Origin: an uncultured Alphaproteobacteria bacterium
GTDB taxonomy: Bacteria > Pseudomonadota > Alphaproteobacteria > HIMB59 > GCA-002718135
Reading direction: 5' to 3'
DNA length: 64,000 nucleotides
NCBI GenBank assembly: GCA_902614395.1
Contig: CACMKW010000006.1
Location: forward strand, 1-64,000
This document shows positions 1-10,710 of this stretch, piece after piece. Within the stretch, counting starts at the first letter, position 1, and every line of letters begins with the position of its first letter. The position numbers and the translations under genes were made by a program. Below the pieces are notes generated by a model. That model saw only the letters and a program-made list of their open reading frames with translations, made no database searches and had not been told where the DNA came from.

Positions 1-1741
1 CTAAACTTTCAGTGATATCAATTAAAGTTGTGTTTTTACTTAAATTTTCTGAAATATGTTTTTTATCATGTTCTCTAACAGATGAACCTGTAACAATACG
101 AAAAGAATCTTTATCAATACAAGTAACTGTTAAATCAGCAACAATGCCACCATTTGAATTAAGCATTTGCGTATAAGTTATATGACCGGGATTATTTTTA
201 ATATCATTACAGCATAATCGTTGGAGATCGCTGAAGGCAGAGACTCCCTTAATTTCAAATTTTGCAAAGGCACTTAAGTCAAATAAACCAGCGTTTTTTC
301 TTGTGTTTATTGTTTCATACTTTGCTGCATCATACCAATTTTGATAGCCATAACTATACTCATATTCTGGTTTCTTACCATTTAGAGCATACCACATTGG
401 TCTTTCAAAGCCGGCCACTTGACCAAAGCATGCTCCTTCTTTTTTCAAATCATTATGAAAAGGAAGTAGTTTAATATTTCTCGAAGATTTATGTTGTTTG
501 TAAGGCCAGTGCATTGCATATAAATCTCCTAATGACTCAGTAACTCTTTCAGTTATAAATTTTGTCTCAGAGTGAAATTTTTCAAATCTTGAAATATCTA
601 AGGAGTAAAGATCATCATTAACCTCACCGTTCATCATCCATTCTGCAGTTACCTTACCTGCACCACCAGCACTTTGAATACCAATACTATTAAATCCACA
701 ACAAACATAAAAGTTTTTTATTTCTGGTGTTTCTCCTAAAAGATAATTTGTATCTGGAGTAAAAGCTTCAGGACCGTTAAAGAATTTTCTTATACCTACA
801 TTTTCAAGGGCTGGTATTCTTTTCATAGCATTTTTTAAATGCGGTTCAAAATGATCAAAATCTTCAGGTAGTTCTCCAAAAGAAAAATCATTGGGCACTT
901 TATACGTATCAGTAAATGCAGGTTTAGCTTTAGGCTCAAAAATTCCTACTAAAATTTTTCCAGCATCCTCTTTTAGATATAAGCAATTATTGTAATCTCT
1001 AAGAACTGGAAGTGATTTAGAAATTTCTTTTAATGGCTCACTTAATATATAGAAGTGTTCATTTGGATATAGCGGTATACTAACGTTAATATCATTTGCT
1101 ATCTGCCTAGACCACATTCCAGATGCTAGAACAATATACTCACATTTAATTTTTCCATGTTTTGTATCTACACCCTCTATTGATCCATTTTTAGTAAGGA
1201 TTTTATTTACAGAACAATGTTCAAATATTTGAGCACCATACATTTTTGCTGATTTAGCAAGAACATTTGTTATACCAACAGGATCTGCTTGACCATCTTT
1301 TGGAATAAATATTCCACCAACAACATCATCAGTATTTATAAGAGAATAAATATCCTTAATCTGATTTTTTTCTAATTCATTAACTTCTATATTAAATCTT
1401 TGAGCAAAAGTAGCTTGCCTTTTTAATTCTTCTAATCGATCATTAGTTGTTGCAATAGTTAAAGAGCCGTTTTGCTTTAAACCTGTTGCTAATCCTGTTT
1501 CTTTTTCCAGGTCTTTATATAAATTTAACGAATAATTTCTAAGTTTTGTAATGGTTGCTGATGCGCCAATCTGACCAATTAGTCCTGCTGCATGCCAAGT
1601 GGTTCCAGAAGTTAATTGATCTCTTTCTAGCAAGATCACATCTTTCCATCCAAATTTTGCTAAATGATAAGCTACAGAACATCCAGCTATACCACCACCT
1701 ATTACAACTACTTTAGCAGAAGTGGGAATTTTTTTATTCAT
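1..1741 (-). CDS. FAD-dependent sarcosine/dimethylglycine dehydrogenase-like protein (3' part cut by window edge)
   Basis: Not in ORF track because it is open at the window edge. Minus-strand translation from ATG at 1741 reads MNKKIPTSAKVVVIGGGIAGCSVAYHLAKFGWKDVILLERDQLTSGTTWHAAGLIGQ..., an N-terminal FAD GxGxxG fold typical of the DMGDH/SarDH family; frame stays open to position 1. Confidence 0.85.
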   Translation of the reverse strand, partial: MNKKIPTSAKVVVIGGGIAGCSVAYHLAKFGWKDVILLERDQLTSGTTWHAAGLIGQIGASATITKLRNYSLNLYKDLEKETGLATGLKQNGSLTIATTNDRLEELKRQATFAQRFNIEVNELEKNQIKDIYSLINTDDVVGGIFIPKDGQADPVGITNVLAKSAKMYGAQIFEHCSVNKILTKNGSIEGVDTKHGKIKCEYIVLASGMWSRQIANDINVSIPLYPNEHFYILSEPLKEISKSLPVLRDYNNCLYLKEDAGKILVGIFEPKAKPAFTDTYKVPNDFSFGELPEDFDHFEPHLKNAMKRIPALENVGIRKFFNGPEAFTPDTNYLLGETPEIKNFYVCCGFNSIGIQSAGGAGKVTAEWMMNGEVNDDLYSLDISRFEKFHSETKFITERVTESLGDLYAMHWPYKQHKSSRNIKLLPFHNDLKKEGACFGQVAGFERPMWYALNGKKPEYEYSYGYQNWYDAAKYETINTRKNAGLFDLSAFAKFEIKGVSAFSDLQRLCCNDIKNNPGHITYTQMLNSNGGIVADLTVTCIDKDSFRIVTGSSVREHDKKHISENLSKNTTLIDITESL

Positions 1742-1749
1742 TTGTAATA

Positions 1750-2754
1750 TTATAGATAAAGATTTTCAGTATGGGTTTCAAAATAAAAATCTAGATCTTC
1801 TATATTTATTTCATCCATTTTTGATGGTTCCCAAATAGGATTATGATCTTTTGAAATTAGCACAGAATTTACACCGTTATCAAAGTCACTACGGTATACG
1901 ATTTTTTGACTTAATTGAAATTCAGTTTCTAAACATTCTTTTAACGATTTACCTTTTGCATCATCTATAAGTTTAGTGGTTATCGCAAGACTCATTGGAC
2001 ATTTAACTAAAAGAATATCTAAAATTTTTTTTGAAAACTCTGAGTTATGACTTTTTAAATTTGATATGATTGTTTTAATATTTCCATTGAATAATTCATT
2101 TATTAATTTCATATTTTTAATTAGATACGTATCATTTTCTACTTCAAAATTATCGTGTAAAATTTTTCCTCTTATAATAAATTTTTCTTTAACATCTTCT
2201 ATTTTATTACTTTTAAAGTAGTGTGTTGCTAATCCAAAAAAAATTAATTCATTTAAGCCTAAAACCTCACCTGTTAAACCAATATACTTACCAATATTAC
2301 CTGGAAGATTTGATAAAAAATAACTTCCTCCAACATCTGGAAAAAAACCAATAGCAGATTCTGGCATTGCAAATTTTGAATTGTCTGTTGCCAATCTGTG
2401 ATCACCATAGATAGATAAACCAACGCCACCTCCCATTACCACACCATTCCAAACTGAGAGAAATTCTTTACTAAATTGGCTTATTAAATAATTAAGTTTA
2501 TACTCAACTTTAAAAAAATCATGTTTTAAAGAGTTTTCTTTTCCAGCAAGAACAAGAGATTTTACATCGCCTCCTGCACAAAAATGCTTACCTTCTCCAA
2601 CTAACAATACTCTTAAGATATTATCTTTTTCTTCCCATTCTAATAATTTGTCATGGAATTTTTTTGCCATTTCTAAATTGAGAGCATTTAAAGCTTTAGG
2701 ACGATTTAGTTTAATGATTCCAGTTTGGTTAGTTTCTAAAAATACAATATCCAT
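1750..2754 (-). CDS. Enoyl-CoA hydratase/isomerase family, 3-hydroxyisobutyryl-CoA hydrolase-like
   Basis: Crotonase fold with HFCAGGDVKSL, VVMGGGVGLSIYGDHRLATDNSKFAMPESAIGFFPDVGGSYFLSNLPG, typical of HIBCH. Confidence 0.85.
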   Translation of the reverse strand: MDIVFLETNQTGIIKLNRPKALNALNLEMAKKFHDKLLEWEEKDNILRVLLVGEGKHFCAGGDVKSLVLAGKENSLKHDFFKVEYKLNYLISQFSKEFLSVWNGVVMGGGVGLSIYGDHRLATDNSKFAMPESAIGFFPDVGGSYFLSNLPGNIGKYIGLTGEVLGLNELIFFGLATHYFKSNKIEDVKEKFIIRGKILHDNFEVENDTYLIKNMKLINELFNGNIKTIISNLKSHNSEFSKKILDILLVKCPMSLAITTKLIDDAKGKSLKECLETEFQLSQKIVYRSDFDNGVNSVLISKDHNPIWEPSKMDEINIEDLDFYFETHTENLYL

Positions 2755-4826
2755 TAATTCTTTTTAAACTGCAAAACTTTATTAGAAAGACCCACTTCTT
2801 TTGCCTTTAATCTATTGATTTCATCTCGTAATCTTGCTGCATCTTCAAATTCAAGTTTTGAAGCAAATTCATTCATTTTTTTCTCTAAATTTTTAATATG
2901 TTTATTAAGGTCCTTACCAACTAATTCTTTAGCATTATCAATTTCAACTGTAACATGATCTTGTTCAGCTGTATTCTCAATTATTTCTTGAATATTCTTT
3001 TTAATACTGATTGGCGTAATTTTATTTATTTTATTATATTCTAGTTGTTTTGTTCGCCTTCTATCTGTCTCTTCAATTGCTTCTTTCATACTAGTGGTAA
3101 TGTTATCAGCATACATTAAGACTTTACTCTCAACATTTCTTGCAGCTCTACCAATAGTCTGAATTAAACTAGTTCTAGAACGAAGGTAACCTTCCTTATC
3201 AGCATCTAATATAGCCATTAAAGCGCATTCAGGAATATCTAAACCTTCTCTAAGAAGATTTATTCCTACTAAAACATTAAAAACTCCAAGTCTTAGATCT
3301 CTAATAATTTCTATTCTTTCTAATGTATCGATATCAGAGTGAAGATACCTTACCTTTAATCCTTCTTCATTAATATATTCAGTAAGATCTTCGGCCATTT
3401 TTTTTGTAAGTGTTGTGATTAGAACACGATGACCTTTATCTATAGTCTTTTTACATTCATCAATTAAGTTATCAATTTGATGTTTAGTTGGCCTTATCTC
3501 AATAGGTGGATCAATTAAACCTGTTGGTCTAATTACTTGTTCAACAAAGGTACCGCCTGTCTTTTCAAGTTCGTAATCTCCTGGTGTTGCACTTACAAAT
3601 ATAGTTTGTGGACGCATTGCATCCCATTCTTCTCTTTTTAAAGGTCTGTTATCAACACAACTTGGTAGTCTAAAACCATATTGAGCTAAAGTTGATTTTC
3701 TAGAAAAATCACCTTTGTACATTCCTGCTATTTGACCACATGTCTGATGGCTTTCATCTATAAACAATAAAGAGTCTTCTGGAATATATTCATAAAGTGT
3801 AGGAGGAGGCTCTCCCGGCTGTCTTCCTGACAAATATCTAGAATAATTTTCAATACCACTACAACTTCCAGTAGTTTCCATCATTTCTAAGTCAAATGTA
3901 GTTCTCTCATCCAATCTTTGTCTTTCTAAGTATTTTTTTTCTTTTTCAAAAATCTCTAATTGTTTTTTTAGATCATTTTTAATCATCGTAATTGCTTTTT
4001 TTATTGTTGGTTTTGGGGTTACATAATGAGAGTTTGCAAAGATTCTTATTTGTTCAAGTTCTCCGAGCTTCTCTCCAGTAAGTGGGTCCACTTGTGTTAT
4101 ACTCTCTATATCATCTCCAAACATAGATATTTTCCAAGAAATATCTTCATAGTGAGAAGGGAAAATTTCTAAAATATCTCCCTTAGCCCTAAAGCTACCT
4201 CTTCTAAAATCCATGTCACGACGTTTGTATAAAAGTTCTACCAACTTTCTGATAATAATTTCTCTACTTATTGATTGATTTTTATCTAAAGTAAAAGACA
4301 TTGAAGAATAAGCATCAACTGATCCAATACCATAAATACAAGAAACTGATGCTACTATGATTGTATCTCTTCTTTCCACTAAAGATCTAGTAGCTGAATG
4401 TCTTAAACGATCAATTTGTTCGTTGATTGAAGATTCTTTTTCAATATATGTATCCGTCCTTGGTACATATGCTTCTGGTGTGTAATAATCATAATAACTG
4501 ACAAAATATTCAACAGCATTATTTGGAAACAAATTTTTCATTTCGCCATAAAGTTGTGCCGCTAATGTTTTGTTTGGAGCCATTATCAAAGTAGGTTTCT
4601 GGACTTTCTCAATTACTTTAGCCATTGTAAAGGTCTTACCTGATCCAGTGACACCTAAAAGAACTTGTTCTTGTTCTCCTTCATTTAAACTTTTAACAAT
4701 ACTTTTAATTGCTTCAGGCTGATCACCACTTGGATTAAAATCACTCACAATTTTAAAAGGTGTTGTAATTTCGGAAGAGAGATGATGTTTTTTTTCTGCT
4801 TTATTCATTGATTCTAATATAATCAT
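2754..4826 (-). CDS. uvrB: Excinuclease ABC subunit UvrB (start may be the internal Met at about 4808)
   Basis: LLGVTGSGKTFTMAKVI, YYDYYTPEAYVPRTDTYIEKESSINEQIDRLRHSATRSL, C-terminal UVR motif. Confidence 0.97.
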   Translation of the reverse strand: MIILESMNKAEKKHHLSSEITTPFKIVSDFNPSGDQPEAIKSIVKSLNEGEQEQVLLGVTGSGKTFTMAKVIEKVQKPTLIMAPNKTLAAQLYGEMKNLFPNNAVEYFVSYYDYYTPEAYVPRTDTYIEKESSINEQIDRLRHSATRSLVERRDTIIVASVSCIYGIGSVDAYSSMSFTLDKNQSISREIIIRKLVELLYKRRDMDFRRGSFRAKGDILEIFPSHYEDISWKISMFGDDIESITQVDPLTGEKLGELEQIRIFANSHYVTPKPTIKKAITMIKNDLKKQLEIFEKEKKYLERQRLDERTTFDLEMMETTGSCSGIENYSRYLSGRQPGEPPPTLYEYIPEDSLLFIDESHQTCGQIAGMYKGDFSRKSTLAQYGFRLPSCVDNRPLKREEWDAMRPQTIFVSATPGDYELEKTGGTFVEQVIRPTGLIDPPIEIRPTKHQIDNLIDECKKTIDKGHRVLITTLTKKMAEDLTEYINEEGLKVRYLHSDIDTLERIEIIRDLRLGVFNVLVGINLLREGLDIPECALMAILDADKEGYLRSRTSLIQTIGRAARNVESKVLMYADNITTSMKEAIEETDRRRTKQLEYNKINKITPISIKKNIQEIIENTAEQDHVTVEIDNAKELVGKDLNKHIKNLEKKMNEFASKLEFEDAARLRDEINRLKAKEVGLSNKVLQFKKN

Positions 4827-6030
4827 TTAGATAATTGTACTTTTCTAAAAAACTACCATCTGTTGTTATTGTTCCATTTAATATTCTTCCATCATCTTCT
4901 TTTAATAAAAAAGGAAGAACTTCTTTGATAATACCTTCACTAAATTCTGTACTTGAATCACGTGGTAATTCAGAAGGTAAATTATCAACTGCCATAACAG
5001 CAATTCCATCAATATTTTCATCTATTTCTTTTAAAGTATATCTTTCAATCCAATAATTTGGCTCCTCAATTGTTGTTGATCGTATTGTAGTTGGAACAGA
5101 GCCATTAATATCACAAGTAATATCACCAACAATTTTTAGATTTTGTAAAACTTTTAAGTCTTCATTCTCAAATATTTTTGGAGAAGATGGGTCCCAGTAA
5201 TGTGCACTTATAAGTATATCAGTTTCTTTTAAATATTGTAATGCAGAACTAGAATAATCTTGAGGATTATCAATAAAATGTTCAAGGTTAAAGTTGGTGG
5301 AAGAATTATTTGTAACATAATCTTTAGTTTCTAAGTTACAAAAAATAGGTTGATCAAATTTTTGTTCCAAAAAGTCTTTTTTTGATACTGCTTTAATGTT
5401 TGTTAGATTTAAAAGTTCAATTACTCCTTTTGCAACTCTACCATCACCAGTAACTAGAATTTTAGTTTTAGGAAAATATAAATTTTTTAAATTTAATACT
5501 AATCTTTCATAATCATTGATTTTATACGCACTAGCGAGAGATTGTTTTCCAAGCACTTTAAGCAATAAATTTAAGGTATTATAACAACCAACAATACCTG
5601 CAAATCTTCCAAAACCTAAACATCTTGTACCATTTTTACCTCTGATATTTTCATAATCAATCAATGTAATTTTTTTATTTAAAATTGATAAGAGTAGATC
5701 TTTCTTATGTTTTTCAATATTTTTTTGTTGTTTATTAATTTTAAAAGTGTGAGAAAAAAAAAGATATGTCCTATTATCAATTAAAATATTTGGATCAATT
5801 TCTTTAACTCCGAATATAATTGAGCATTCATTTAAATTTTCATTAATTTTAGCACCACATAAATCATATTCTTCATCAGAAAAACATCTACTATTTGATG
5901 GCTGAATAATGAAATTAATATTTGGATTAGTTTCTTTGTATTTTTTAATATGTTCTGGGACTAGAGGAGTTCTATTTTCATCACTTCTAGACTCTCTAAT
6001 AACACCGATATTGGTTAATTGCTTATCCAT
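4801..6030 (-). CDS. Saccharopine dehydrogenase (NAD+, L-lysine-forming; LYS1-like, AlaDH/PNT N-terminal fold)
   Basis: N-term IGVIRESRSDENRTPLVPEHIKKY; VTGDGRVAKGVIELL; VGDITCDINGSVPTTIRSTTIEEPNYW. Confidence 0.8.
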   Translation of the reverse strand: MDKQLTNIGVIRESRSDENRTPLVPEHIKKYKETNPNINFIIQPSNSRCFSDEEYDLCGAKINENLNECSIIFGVKEIDPNILIDNRTYLFFSHTFKINKQQKNIEKHKKDLLLSILNKKITLIDYENIRGKNGTRCLGFGRFAGIVGCYNTLNLLLKVLGKQSLASAYKINDYERLVLNLKNLYFPKTKILVTGDGRVAKGVIELLNLTNIKAVSKKDFLEQKFDQPIFCNLETKDYVTNNSSTNFNLEHFIDNPQDYSSSALQYLKETDILISAHYWDPSSPKIFENEDLKVLQNLKIVGDITCDINGSVPTTIRSTTIEEPNYWIERYTLKEIDENIDGIAVMAVDNLPSELPRDSSTEFSEGIIKEVLPFLLKEDDGRILNGTITTDGSFLEKYNYLNDYIRINE

Positions 6031-7150
6031 TCTCTTGTTGGATATTAATTTTATAATCTTTTAAAATTTTAAAAAAATACATTATGTCTTCTGTTTTATG
6101 TGGTGCAGTTTTAACACCAGTCTCAATTTTATTATCCAAAATTAGATCAATCGCAGCTGATAAAGTAATCGATACAAGTTTGCCCATTGCGGTATTTTCA
6201 CCACTTCCTTTTTCATCTAAAAAATAAGAACTATCAAAAATTTTATTATGATTTTCAAAAGCTTTAAGTTTTACAGAAAGTACAACCCGATCTTCTTCCT
6301 CAGGTAAATATTTATTATTTTTTAATAATTCTTCACTTTTTTCATTGATTTCAGCTTCTATATTATCCGATCTATTTTCAAGCATTGAAAAAATATCTTG
6401 CCATGCCTCTTTCCAACCATCAAGTCGCAAAGTTCCTCTTACGAACTCTTTGACTTTCCATTTCTCATCAAACAAGTATTCACTTATATATGGTGTTGAA
6501 TCTCTGTTTGGATAAGCTTCAAAATTTTCATCAGATATTGAATAAGAACTAATAGATTTGTAAGGAGTTACAGTATTTATTTTTCCTTTTGTTATATATT
6601 TTGCATCATTGTTTAAGGCTTTGATTACTCCAGCTGGAGACCAACTAAATTTATATTTGAAATCATTTGGAATTGCTGGAAAACCCCCACAATAAGATTC
6701 ATAAACCACTTCTGTTTTTTCAGTCGAGATTTTTTTAAGATCACTGACAAGTAAATGGGAAAAAAAATGATCGATACCTGGGTCTAAACCGACCTCATTG
6801 ATAAATACTAAATTTTCTTTTTTTACATCTAGATTTAGCATATTTATTTCTGGATTAAGGTAACTAGTAGATGCAAAATGACATTTATGTTTTAAACAAA
6901 GTTTAGCTATATCTAAATGTTTGTTTGCTGGAAGTTGAGAAATAACAATATCACCTGGATTTGTTTCGTTAAATAATAAATCAACATCAAACTGTTTTGC
7001 GCTCACATTGTTTTTATCTACATGATCAATACTCTTTTTAGCTTTATCTAATGTTCTATTCCATACTGTAAAATTATCTAAATTTTTAGCTAATCTTCTA
7101 ATTCCTGGTATAGAAGATAGTCCAGTTCCTATCCAATGTACATGTTTCAT
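6023..7150 (-). CDS. Saccharopine dehydrogenase, second enzyme (LYS9-like)
   Basis: MKHVHWIGTGLSSIPGIRRLAKN, INEVGLDPGIDHFFSHLLV, ESYCGGFPAIPNDFKYKFSWSPAGVIKAL; overlaps the LYS1-like gene by 8 bp. Confidence 0.82.
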   Translation of the reverse strand: MKHVHWIGTGLSSIPGIRRLAKNLDNFTVWNRTLDKAKKSIDHVDKNNVSAKQFDVDLLFNETNPGDIVISQLPANKHLDIAKLCLKHKCHFASTSYLNPEINMLNLDVKKENLVFINEVGLDPGIDHFFSHLLVSDLKKISTEKTEVVYESYCGGFPAIPNDFKYKFSWSPAGVIKALNNDAKYITKGKINTVTPYKSISSYSISDENFEAYPNRDSTPYISEYLFDEKWKVKEFVRGTLRLDGWKEAWQDIFSMLENRSDNIEAEINEKSEELLKNNKYLPEEEDRVVLSVKLKAFENHNKIFDSSYFLDEKGSGENTAMGKLVSITLSAAIDLILDNKIETGVKTAPHKTEDIMYFFKILKDYKINIQQENG

Positions 7151-7215
7151 AGTCTTATTTACTTTTATATTAAATTGTTTACTACATTAATGAAACTTAA
7201 AATACGGAAATTTAT

Positions 7216-8025
7216 TTGACTTCAATAGTATTTATTTTTTTATTAACAGGTTTAGTCTCTGGTTTTATTGCAGGATTATTAGGAGTTGGAGGTGGAATAA
7301 TAATTGTACCTGTAACTTACTTTATTTTACTTAATCTTGGTTACAGCTCTGAAATTGTCATGCATGTTGCTGTAGCATCTTCTCTTGGTGTAATTTGTTT
7401 TACTTCAATTTCTTCTATAAGATCTCATGTTAAGCTTAAAAATACAAATTTGATAATTGTTAAAAAATGGGCAATAGGAGTAATAATAGGATCAATTGTA
7501 GGTTCACTTGTAGCAAGTGCTATTTCAGGACAGAGTTTAGTTATTCTTTTTGTAATTCTGGCATTTTTGATTTCATTAAATATGCTGTTTCAACAAAGTC
7601 CAATTGTTGTAAGCAACGATATACCATCTTCTAATATAATTAATTTTTTAATAAGCTCTTCTATTGGTTTTTTATCTTCAACAATTGGTATAGGTGGTGG
7701 AAGTTTTAGTGTTCCAACTTTAACAATGTTTTCAAAAAAGATTCATGAAGCAGTTGGTACTTCTGCTGTTTTTGGTTTTTTAATTGCTTTTCCAGGAACA
7801 CTTACATTTATATATACTGGGTCAAATATAAATGAACTTCCCATTTATTCTCTTGGTTACGTAAATATTATAATAGTTTTTTTTATATCGATAACTAGTA
7901 TATTTACTGCTGGAATTGGTGCAAAAGTTTCATCAAATATAGATAAGTTAGTATTAAGAAAGATTTTTGCTATTTTTTTGTTGTTAACTTGTGCTAGTCT
8001 AATTATTGAACATTTTATAATTTAA
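7216..8025 (+). CDS. TauE/SafE family sulfite exporter-like permease
   Basis: Repeated GLVSGFIAGLLGVGGGIIIVP and STIGIGGGSFSVPTL motifs, polytopic; TTG start. Confidence 0.85.
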   Translation: MTSIVFIFLLTGLVSGFIAGLLGVGGGIIIVPVTYFILLNLGYSSEIVMHVAVASSLGVICFTSISSIRSHVKLKNTNLIIVKKWAIGVIIGSIVGSLVASAISGQSLVILFVILAFLISLNMLFQQSPIVVSNDIPSSNIINFLISSSIGFLSSTIGIGGGSFSVPTLTMFSKKIHEAVGTSAVFGFLIAFPGTLTFIYTGSNINELPIYSLGYVNIIIVFFISITSIFTAGIGAKVSSNIDKLVLRKIFAIFLLLTCASLIIEHFII

Positions 8026-9228
8026 ATGAATTTTGTTGCAGATAGACTAAGTAAAATAAAACCTTCAATGACTGTAGGTATAAATGTCAAAGCCAAGGCT
8101 TTGAAGGACGAGGGTAAAGATGTAATTGTTCTTGCAGCTGGTGAGCCAGATTTTAACACACCAAAAAATATAAGAAATGCTGCTAGTAAAGCGATGGAAG
8201 AGGGTAAAACAAAATATGTACCAGGTAAAGGTACACCAGAATTACAAAAAGCAATTCAGAAAAAATTCAGAGAAGATAATAATATTGATTATCAATTAGA
8301 TGAAATCATATGCGGTGTCGGAGGCAAACACATTATCTATAATGCTATGATGGCAACAATTAATCCAGGAGATGAGGTCATTATAACAGCTCCTTTTTGG
8401 GTTAGTTATCCAGATATTGTTTTATTAGCAGAAGGGAAGCCCGTTATAGTAAAGTGTCCTCAATCACAAAATTTTAAGATTACACCAGAACAACTAGAAA
8501 AAAATATAAACTCTAAAACAAAATGGTTAATGCTAAATAGTCCTAGTAATCCAACTGGCTCAGTTTATTCAAAAAAAGAGTTAGAAAACTTAGCACTTAT
8601 CTTAAAAAAATATCCTAATGTTCTTATAATGTGTGATGATATATATGAAAAAATTATTTACGATGGTGTAGAATTTCATACTCTTGCTTCTATTGAACCT
8701 TCACTGAAAGACAGATGTTTGACACTAAACGGTGTTTCAAAATCATATTGCATGACAGGATGGAGACTTGGATATTGTGGAGCTCCAAAAGAGATTATTG
8801 CTGCTATGAACAAAATACAATCACAAAGCACAACTTCAACTTCTTCAATTACAATGGCTGCTGCTGTTGAAGCAATAAGTGGTCCGCAGGATTTTATAAA
8901 CGAGCATAACAAAAAATTTTTGATACGTAGAGATTTAGTATTGAAAAAAATAAATGATATTAATGGAATCACATGTCAAAAACCAGAAGGAGCTTTTTAC
9001 GTTTATCCAAATTGCGAGGGTATAATTGGAAAAAAGACACCAAATGGAAAACATATCTCCAATGATGAAGATTTCATGACATATCTTTTAGAAGATCAAG
9101 GAGTAGCAGGAGTTCATGGTGCAGCTTTTGGATTATCTCCTTATTTTAGATTATCTTATGCAACTAGTGATGCAATTCTAGAAGATGCGTGCAACAGAAT
9201 AAAAGAAGCTTGTAATAAGCTTACTTAA
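8026..9228 (+). CDS. Pyridoxal phosphate aminotransferase, aspartate aminotransferase-like
   Basis: AAGEPDFNTPKNI, NSPSNPTGSVYSKKEL, LNGVSKSYCMTGWRLGYCGAP. Confidence 0.9.
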   Translation: MNFVADRLSKIKPSMTVGINVKAKALKDEGKDVIVLAAGEPDFNTPKNIRNAASKAMEEGKTKYVPGKGTPELQKAIQKKFREDNNIDYQLDEIICGVGGKHIIYNAMMATINPGDEVIITAPFWVSYPDIVLLAEGKPVIVKCPQSQNFKITPEQLEKNINSKTKWLMLNSPSNPTGSVYSKKELENLALILKKYPNVLIMCDDIYEKIIYDGVEFHTLASIEPSLKDRCLTLNGVSKSYCMTGWRLGYCGAPKEIIAAMNKIQSQSTTSTSSITMAAAVEAISGPQDFINEHNKKFLIRRDLVLKKINDINGITCQKPEGAFYVYPNCEGIIGKKTPNGKHISNDEDFMTYLLEDQGVAGVHGAAFGLSPYFRLSYATSDAILEDACNRIKEACNKLT

Positions 9229-10657
9229 GATCTTTATCAGCAATTATCTCAGCTAATCTAAGTAGATTAGTAGTACCAGCACTTCCAAATGGAACACCAG
9301 CCGAGATAACTACGTCATCTCCTGGCTTTACTAATTTTTTATTTTTTGCAATTGAACATGCGATATTAACCATATCTTGTGCATTTTGAGCATCTTCTTG
9401 TGTATGGCAGGAGTTTACTCCCCAATATAATTGCATTTTTCTTGTAGTATTAATATTTGGAGATAAACCAACAATTTGAACGGGTGCTCTTTCCCTAGCC
9501 ATTCTAGTCGTTGTTCTTCCACTTACAGAAAATGTAATTATTGCTTTTGCATCTGATTTTTTCGCAATTGAGTAAGCTGCTAATGTTATTGCATCTGTAT
9601 TATCAACATCATCAACATTTTCTTGTATAATTCGTAAATCATAATTATTTTTATCATTTTCAACATTTTCTATAATTTTATTCATAGTTCTTACTACTTC
9701 CATTGGATGCGCTCCTACGGCTGACTCGCCAGATAACATTACAGCATCTGCTCCGTCGTATATAGCATTAGCAACATCAGATGCTTCTGCTCTAGTTGGA
9801 ACAAGATTTTCAATCATACTTTCAAGCATTTGTGTAGCAACAACAACTGGTTTACCAAAGTGCCTACATCTTTTAATAATATTTTTTTGAACTATAGGAA
9901 CTTGTTCTGTTGGCATTTCAACACCCAAATCACCTCTAGCTATCATAATACCATCTGCAGCGTTTATAATATCATCAATATTTTTCACTGCTGAAGGTTT
10001 TTCAATTTTTGCCATCACGAGTGCTTTATTGTTAATTATTTTTTTTAATTTGTGAATATCCTCTGCTTGTTGCACGAAAGAAAGTGCAACCCAATCAACT
10101 CCCATATCTAATGCCTTCATTAGATCAGATTTATCTTTTTTGGTAAGAGCGTCTATTGGAAGAATAACATCTGGAATATTTACACCTTTGTTATTTGAGA
10201 TTTCAGCATCATTTAAAACTTCTGTTATTAAACTATCTTTTTTTTGTTCAACAACTTGTAATCTAATCCTTCCATCATTTACTAATAAAATAGAATTAGG
10301 TGTTAAAAAATCATATATTTCTTCATGGGGAAAGTTAACCCTATTATTATCTCCAGGTTCAGTTGAAAGATCTAGTATAAAATTTTGACCTTTAACTAAA
10401 TTTTCTTTTGTATTCTTAAATGTACCCACTCTTAACTTGGGCCCTTGTAAGTCAGCTAATATGCATGATGCATGATTATGTTTTTCTTCAAGAGATCTAA
10501 TAGTTTCATAATTTTTTCTATGAATTTCTAAATCACCATGTGAAAAATTTAATCTAAAAACATCACATCCAGCCACAAATAAATCTTCTATTATTTTTTT
10601 ATCTGATGATGCTGGACCTAATGTAGCTAAAATTTTAGCTTTTCTGTTACGTTTCAT
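9221..10657 (-). CDS. pyk: Pyruvate kinase
   Basis: KILATLGPASSD, VFRLNFSHG, MIARGDLGVEMP, VATQMLESMIENLVPTRAEASDVANAIYDGADAVMLSGESA. Confidence 0.97.
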   Translation of the reverse strand: MKRNRKAKILATLGPASSDKKIIEDLFVAGCDVFRLNFSHGDLEIHRKNYETIRSLEEKHNHASCILADLQGPKLRVGTFKNTKENLVKGQNFILDLSTEPGDNNRVNFPHEEIYDFLTPNSILLVNDGRIRLQVVEQKKDSLITEVLNDAEISNNKGVNIPDVILPIDALTKKDKSDLMKALDMGVDWVALSFVQQAEDIHKLKKIINNKALVMAKIEKPSAVKNIDDIINAADGIMIARGDLGVEMPTEQVPIVQKNIIKRCRHFGKPVVVATQMLESMIENLVPTRAEASDVANAIYDGADAVMLSGESAVGAHPMEVVRTMNKIIENVENDKNNYDLRIIQENVDDVDNTDAITLAAYSIAKKSDAKAIITFSVSGRTTTRMARERAPVQIVGLSPNINTTRKMQLYWGVNSCHTQEDAQNAQDMVNIACSIAKNKKLVKPGDDVVISAGVPFGSAGTTNLLRLAEIIADKDLK

Positions 10658-10710
10658 TAATTATTATATATATATCACAAAAAAAGATTTATATAATTTA
10701 TTTACGTATT

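Noticed and set aside
262-474. Plus-strand 70-aa ORF
   Set aside because: Antisense to the sarcosine/dimethylglycine dehydrogenase-like CDS on the minus strand; low-complexity sequence with no family signal.
8676-8972. Minus-strand 98-aa ORF (and similar antisense ORFs at 4835, 10140, 12544, 13354, 15792, 16404, 16540, 25269, 26357, 32985, 34092, 42922, 43624, 50486, 50816, 51249, 53083)
   Set aside because: All are antisense to well-supported conserved genes and read as codon shadows of the sense frame; no independent evidence of coding.
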